In this document: positions 62,644 to 64,000 of the stretch, in pieces
Position numbering within the stretch: the stretch's first letter is position 1
Layout of the letters: every line of letters starts with the position of its first letter
Assembly: GCF_020524025.1 (NCBI RefSeq)
Contig: NZ_JAIVKN010000004.1
Span: 186,001-250,000 of the forward strand
DNA from: Halobacillus litoralis
GTDB lineage: Bacteria > Bacillota > Bacilli > Bacillales > Halobacillaceae
DNA length: 64,000 bases
Direction of reading: 5' to 3'
Notes under the pieces: model-generated
Databases searched by the model: none
What the model was told of the DNA's origin: nothing
Seen by the model: the letters and a program-made list of their open reading frames with translations, nothing else
Translations under genes and position numbers: made by a program

Positions 62644-63417
62644 GTGGATCCTAAGATTTCCATTCAAAACTTGACGAAAGTATTTTACAAAAAAGAAAGT
62701 CGTGTGACGGCCCTCGATGGAATAACCCTTGATATTAAAGATGGTGAGTTTATCTGTCTCGTCGGTCCTAGCGGGTGTGGGAAAACGACTCTTCTCCGTA
62801 TCCTGGCTGATTTAGAAAAGCCGAGTGCGGGTTCTTTCACCATTGCTCAGGGGAAAGAAGATCGTCCTCTCCAGTCGATGGTCTTCCAGGAACGGGGGGT
62901 TATTCCCTGGCTGACAGTGGAAGGAAACGTCAGCTTCGGTTTAAAGATGAGGCACTTACCTAAAAACACCGTCAAGGAGCGGACCGACTATTATTTAGAG
63001 AAGGTAGGTCTTGACCGCTTTGCAAAGTTGTATCCGAAAGAGCTCTCCGGGGGGATGAAGCAGCGGGTGAGTATTGCCCGGGCATTTGCCAATGATCCTG
63101 AGATTCTGCTGATGGATGAACCGTTTGCCGCCCTCGATGAACAAAATAAGTTTATCTTACAGGAAGAACTCTTGAACATCTGGTCGGAAACGAAAAAGAC
63201 TGTATTATTCATTACTCACAGTATAGATGAAGCGCTCTTACTCAGCGACCGGATACTCTTAATGAGCGCGCAGCCAGGAAGAATTGTGGGAGAGAAGCGA
63301 ATTGATCTGCCACGTCCAAGGAATATGGAAGAGGTTAGAGCGGATCCTTTAATGGCTGAGCATTTTGTTGATATTTGGACTCATCTACAGGATGAGGTTC
63401 AGCGTTCAAGAATATAG
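62644..63417 (+). CDS. ABC transporter ATPase (SsuB/TauB/ThiZ type)
   Basis: 257 residues. Walker A GPSGCGKTT, Q-loop VFQERGVIPWLTV, signature LSGGMKQR, Walker B ILLMDEPFAALDEQ and a conserved H in FITHSIDEALLLSD. GTG 62644 lies 8 bases after AAAGGAG and is preferred to the GTG at 62635, which overlaps that site. Confidence 0.87.
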   Translation: MDPKISIQNLTKVFYKKESRVTALDGITLDIKDGEFICLVGPSGCGKTTLLRILADLEKPSAGSFTIAQGKEDRPLQSMVFQERGVIPWLTVEGNVSFGLKMRHLPKNTVKERTDYYLEKVGLDRFAKLYPKELSGGMKQRVSIARAFANDPEILLMDEPFAALDEQNKFILQEELLNIWSETKKTVLFITHSIDEALLLSDRILLMSAQPGRIVGEKRIDLPRPRNMEEVRADPLMAEHFVDIWTHLQDEVQRSRI

Positions 63418-63441
63418 GGGAAGAAAGGGGAATAATTTCCC

Positions 63442-64000
63442 ATGTTAAAAAAAGCATGCCAATGGCTTTCCTTTTTGCTGATAATTTTTGTGTTGTTTGG
63501 TTGTGCAGCTAGTGAAAAAGGGGAGGGCAAAAGTGATGATCATTCATCAGGTGACCTCGCTCCATTAGATAAACGAACCACAGTGGTCATAGCAGAAGAT
63601 GGTGCTGCTTCTGGTGCAGGGTTTTATATCGCTAAAGAAAAAGGCTACTTTGAGGATTACAACATAGACATTAAATTTACCACATTCGCTAACAGTGACG
63701 ACATGCTGCCGGCTTTAGCTTCAGGTGATGTTGATATTGCCGGTGGTATTTCTACAGCTTCTTTCTTCAACGCGATCGCTCAAGGAATCGATGTGAAGAT
63801 TATCGCTGATAAGGGCCACTATTATGAAGGAAATTCCTACTTCAGTTTCGTTATACGTGAAGATCTGCAAAATGAAATTAAAGACTATTCGGATTTAAAA
63901 GGTAAACGTATTGCCGTATCTTCCATGAACGCTGTTGATGATTACATTTTCCAGCGCATGCTTGAGCACGCGGGTCTTACAGAGGACGATGTTGAATTCG
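63442..64000 (+). CDS. NMT1/THI5-like ABC transporter substrate-binding lipoprotein (3' end missing)
   Basis: Receptor of the preceding transporter. The visible 186 codons show a lipoprotein signal (FVLFGC lipobox), a short acidic linker, then the SsuA/THI5-like fold: VVIAEDGAASGAGFYIAKEKGYF, LPALASGDVDIAGG and YSDLKGKRIAVSS. The ATG follows AAAGGGGAA. Ligand could be a sulfonate, a pyrimidine precursor or similar; the gene runs off the right edge. Confidence 0.85.
   Translation, partial: MLKKACQWLSFLLIIFVLFGCAASEKGEGKSDDHSSGDLAPLDKRTTVVIAEDGAASGAGFYIAKEKGYFEDYNIDIKFTTFANSDDMLPALASGDVDIAGGISTASFFNAIAQGIDVKIIADKGHYYEGNSYFSFVIREDLQNEIKDYSDLKGKRIAVSSMNAVDDYIFQRMLEHAGLTEDDVEF

Noticed and set aside
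1-64000. tRNA, rRNA, prophage or transposon genes
   Set aside because: Read through for CCA-type ends, conserved tRNA arms, transposase or phage structural proteins; none was recognised.

Overview
This window comes from a spore-forming Bacillota, most likely a moderately halophilic Bacillaceae (Halobacillus-like). The evidence is strong AGGAGG-type ribosome binding sites, frequent TTG/GTG starts, a CwlJ-type spore cortex hydrolase, a gamma-SASP-like protein, a YuiD/YkvA/YtrAB-type gene complement and lipobox lipoproteins. I did not search databases; all family names come from recognising sequence patterns. I saw no rRNA, tRNA, CRISPR array, transposase or prophage.

Layout. 1-9 kb: a truncated TAXI-type solute receptor, a DUF819 membrane protein, cwlJ, a sugar:H+ symporter, two PAP2-type membrane proteins, a DUF3231 protein, a small SASP-like protein and a CPA1 Na+/H+ antiporter. 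9-16 kb: a gamma-glutamyl hydrolase divergent from a five-gene peptide ABC transporter whose receptor resembles glutathione-binding GsiB. 16-20 kb: small membrane proteins, an alpha/beta hydrolase, the AMPylase SelO, a ferritin-like/cupin protein and a solitary VbhA-like Fic-inhibitor protein. 20-27 kb: an exported alkaline phosphatase with an odd C-terminal sorting signal, followed at once by a class D sortase, then a Fur-controlled EfeO-EfeB-EfeU iron uptake operon. 27-36 kb: a 1029-residue acetyltransferase fusion coupled to an amidohydrolase, a MarR regulator and a pirin that share an 18-bp operator-like site, a DDAH-like amidinohydrolase and an Eis-like acetyltransferase. 36-44 kb: a cold-shock gene, DoxX, a tandem 245-bp structured repeat, an uncharacterised pair (ATP-grasp ligase plus a large protein with a Cys/His/Asn papain-like signature), YkvA and a lone Z1 ATPase. 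44-56 kb: Nudix, a SurA/PrsA-like lipoprotein, a guanine-riboswitch-controlled purine permease, an Old Yellow Enzyme, spore-coat-like and coiled-coil proteins, a CAP-domain protein and a TPR protein. 56-64 kb: a YtrAB-like regulated ABC cluster, a 34-residue Cys-Cys protein not long enough for ordinary gene calling, a repetitive coiled-coil protein, a third copy of the structured repeat, and a truncated NMT1/THI5-like ABC transporter.

The most interesting signals are (i) a family of nested-hairpin intergenic elements (two tandem double copies at 37.3-37.8 kb and a distant copy at 61.6 kb) in which three helices keep pairing although their bases differ; (ii) the ATP-grasp/papain-like gene pair; (iii) the acetyltransferase/beta-sandwich fusion with its amidohydrolase; (iv) the phosphatase-sortase pair with a non-LPXTG signal; (v) the matching operators in front of the MarR and pirin genes; and (vi) an orphan Fic-inhibitor-like protein near SelO.
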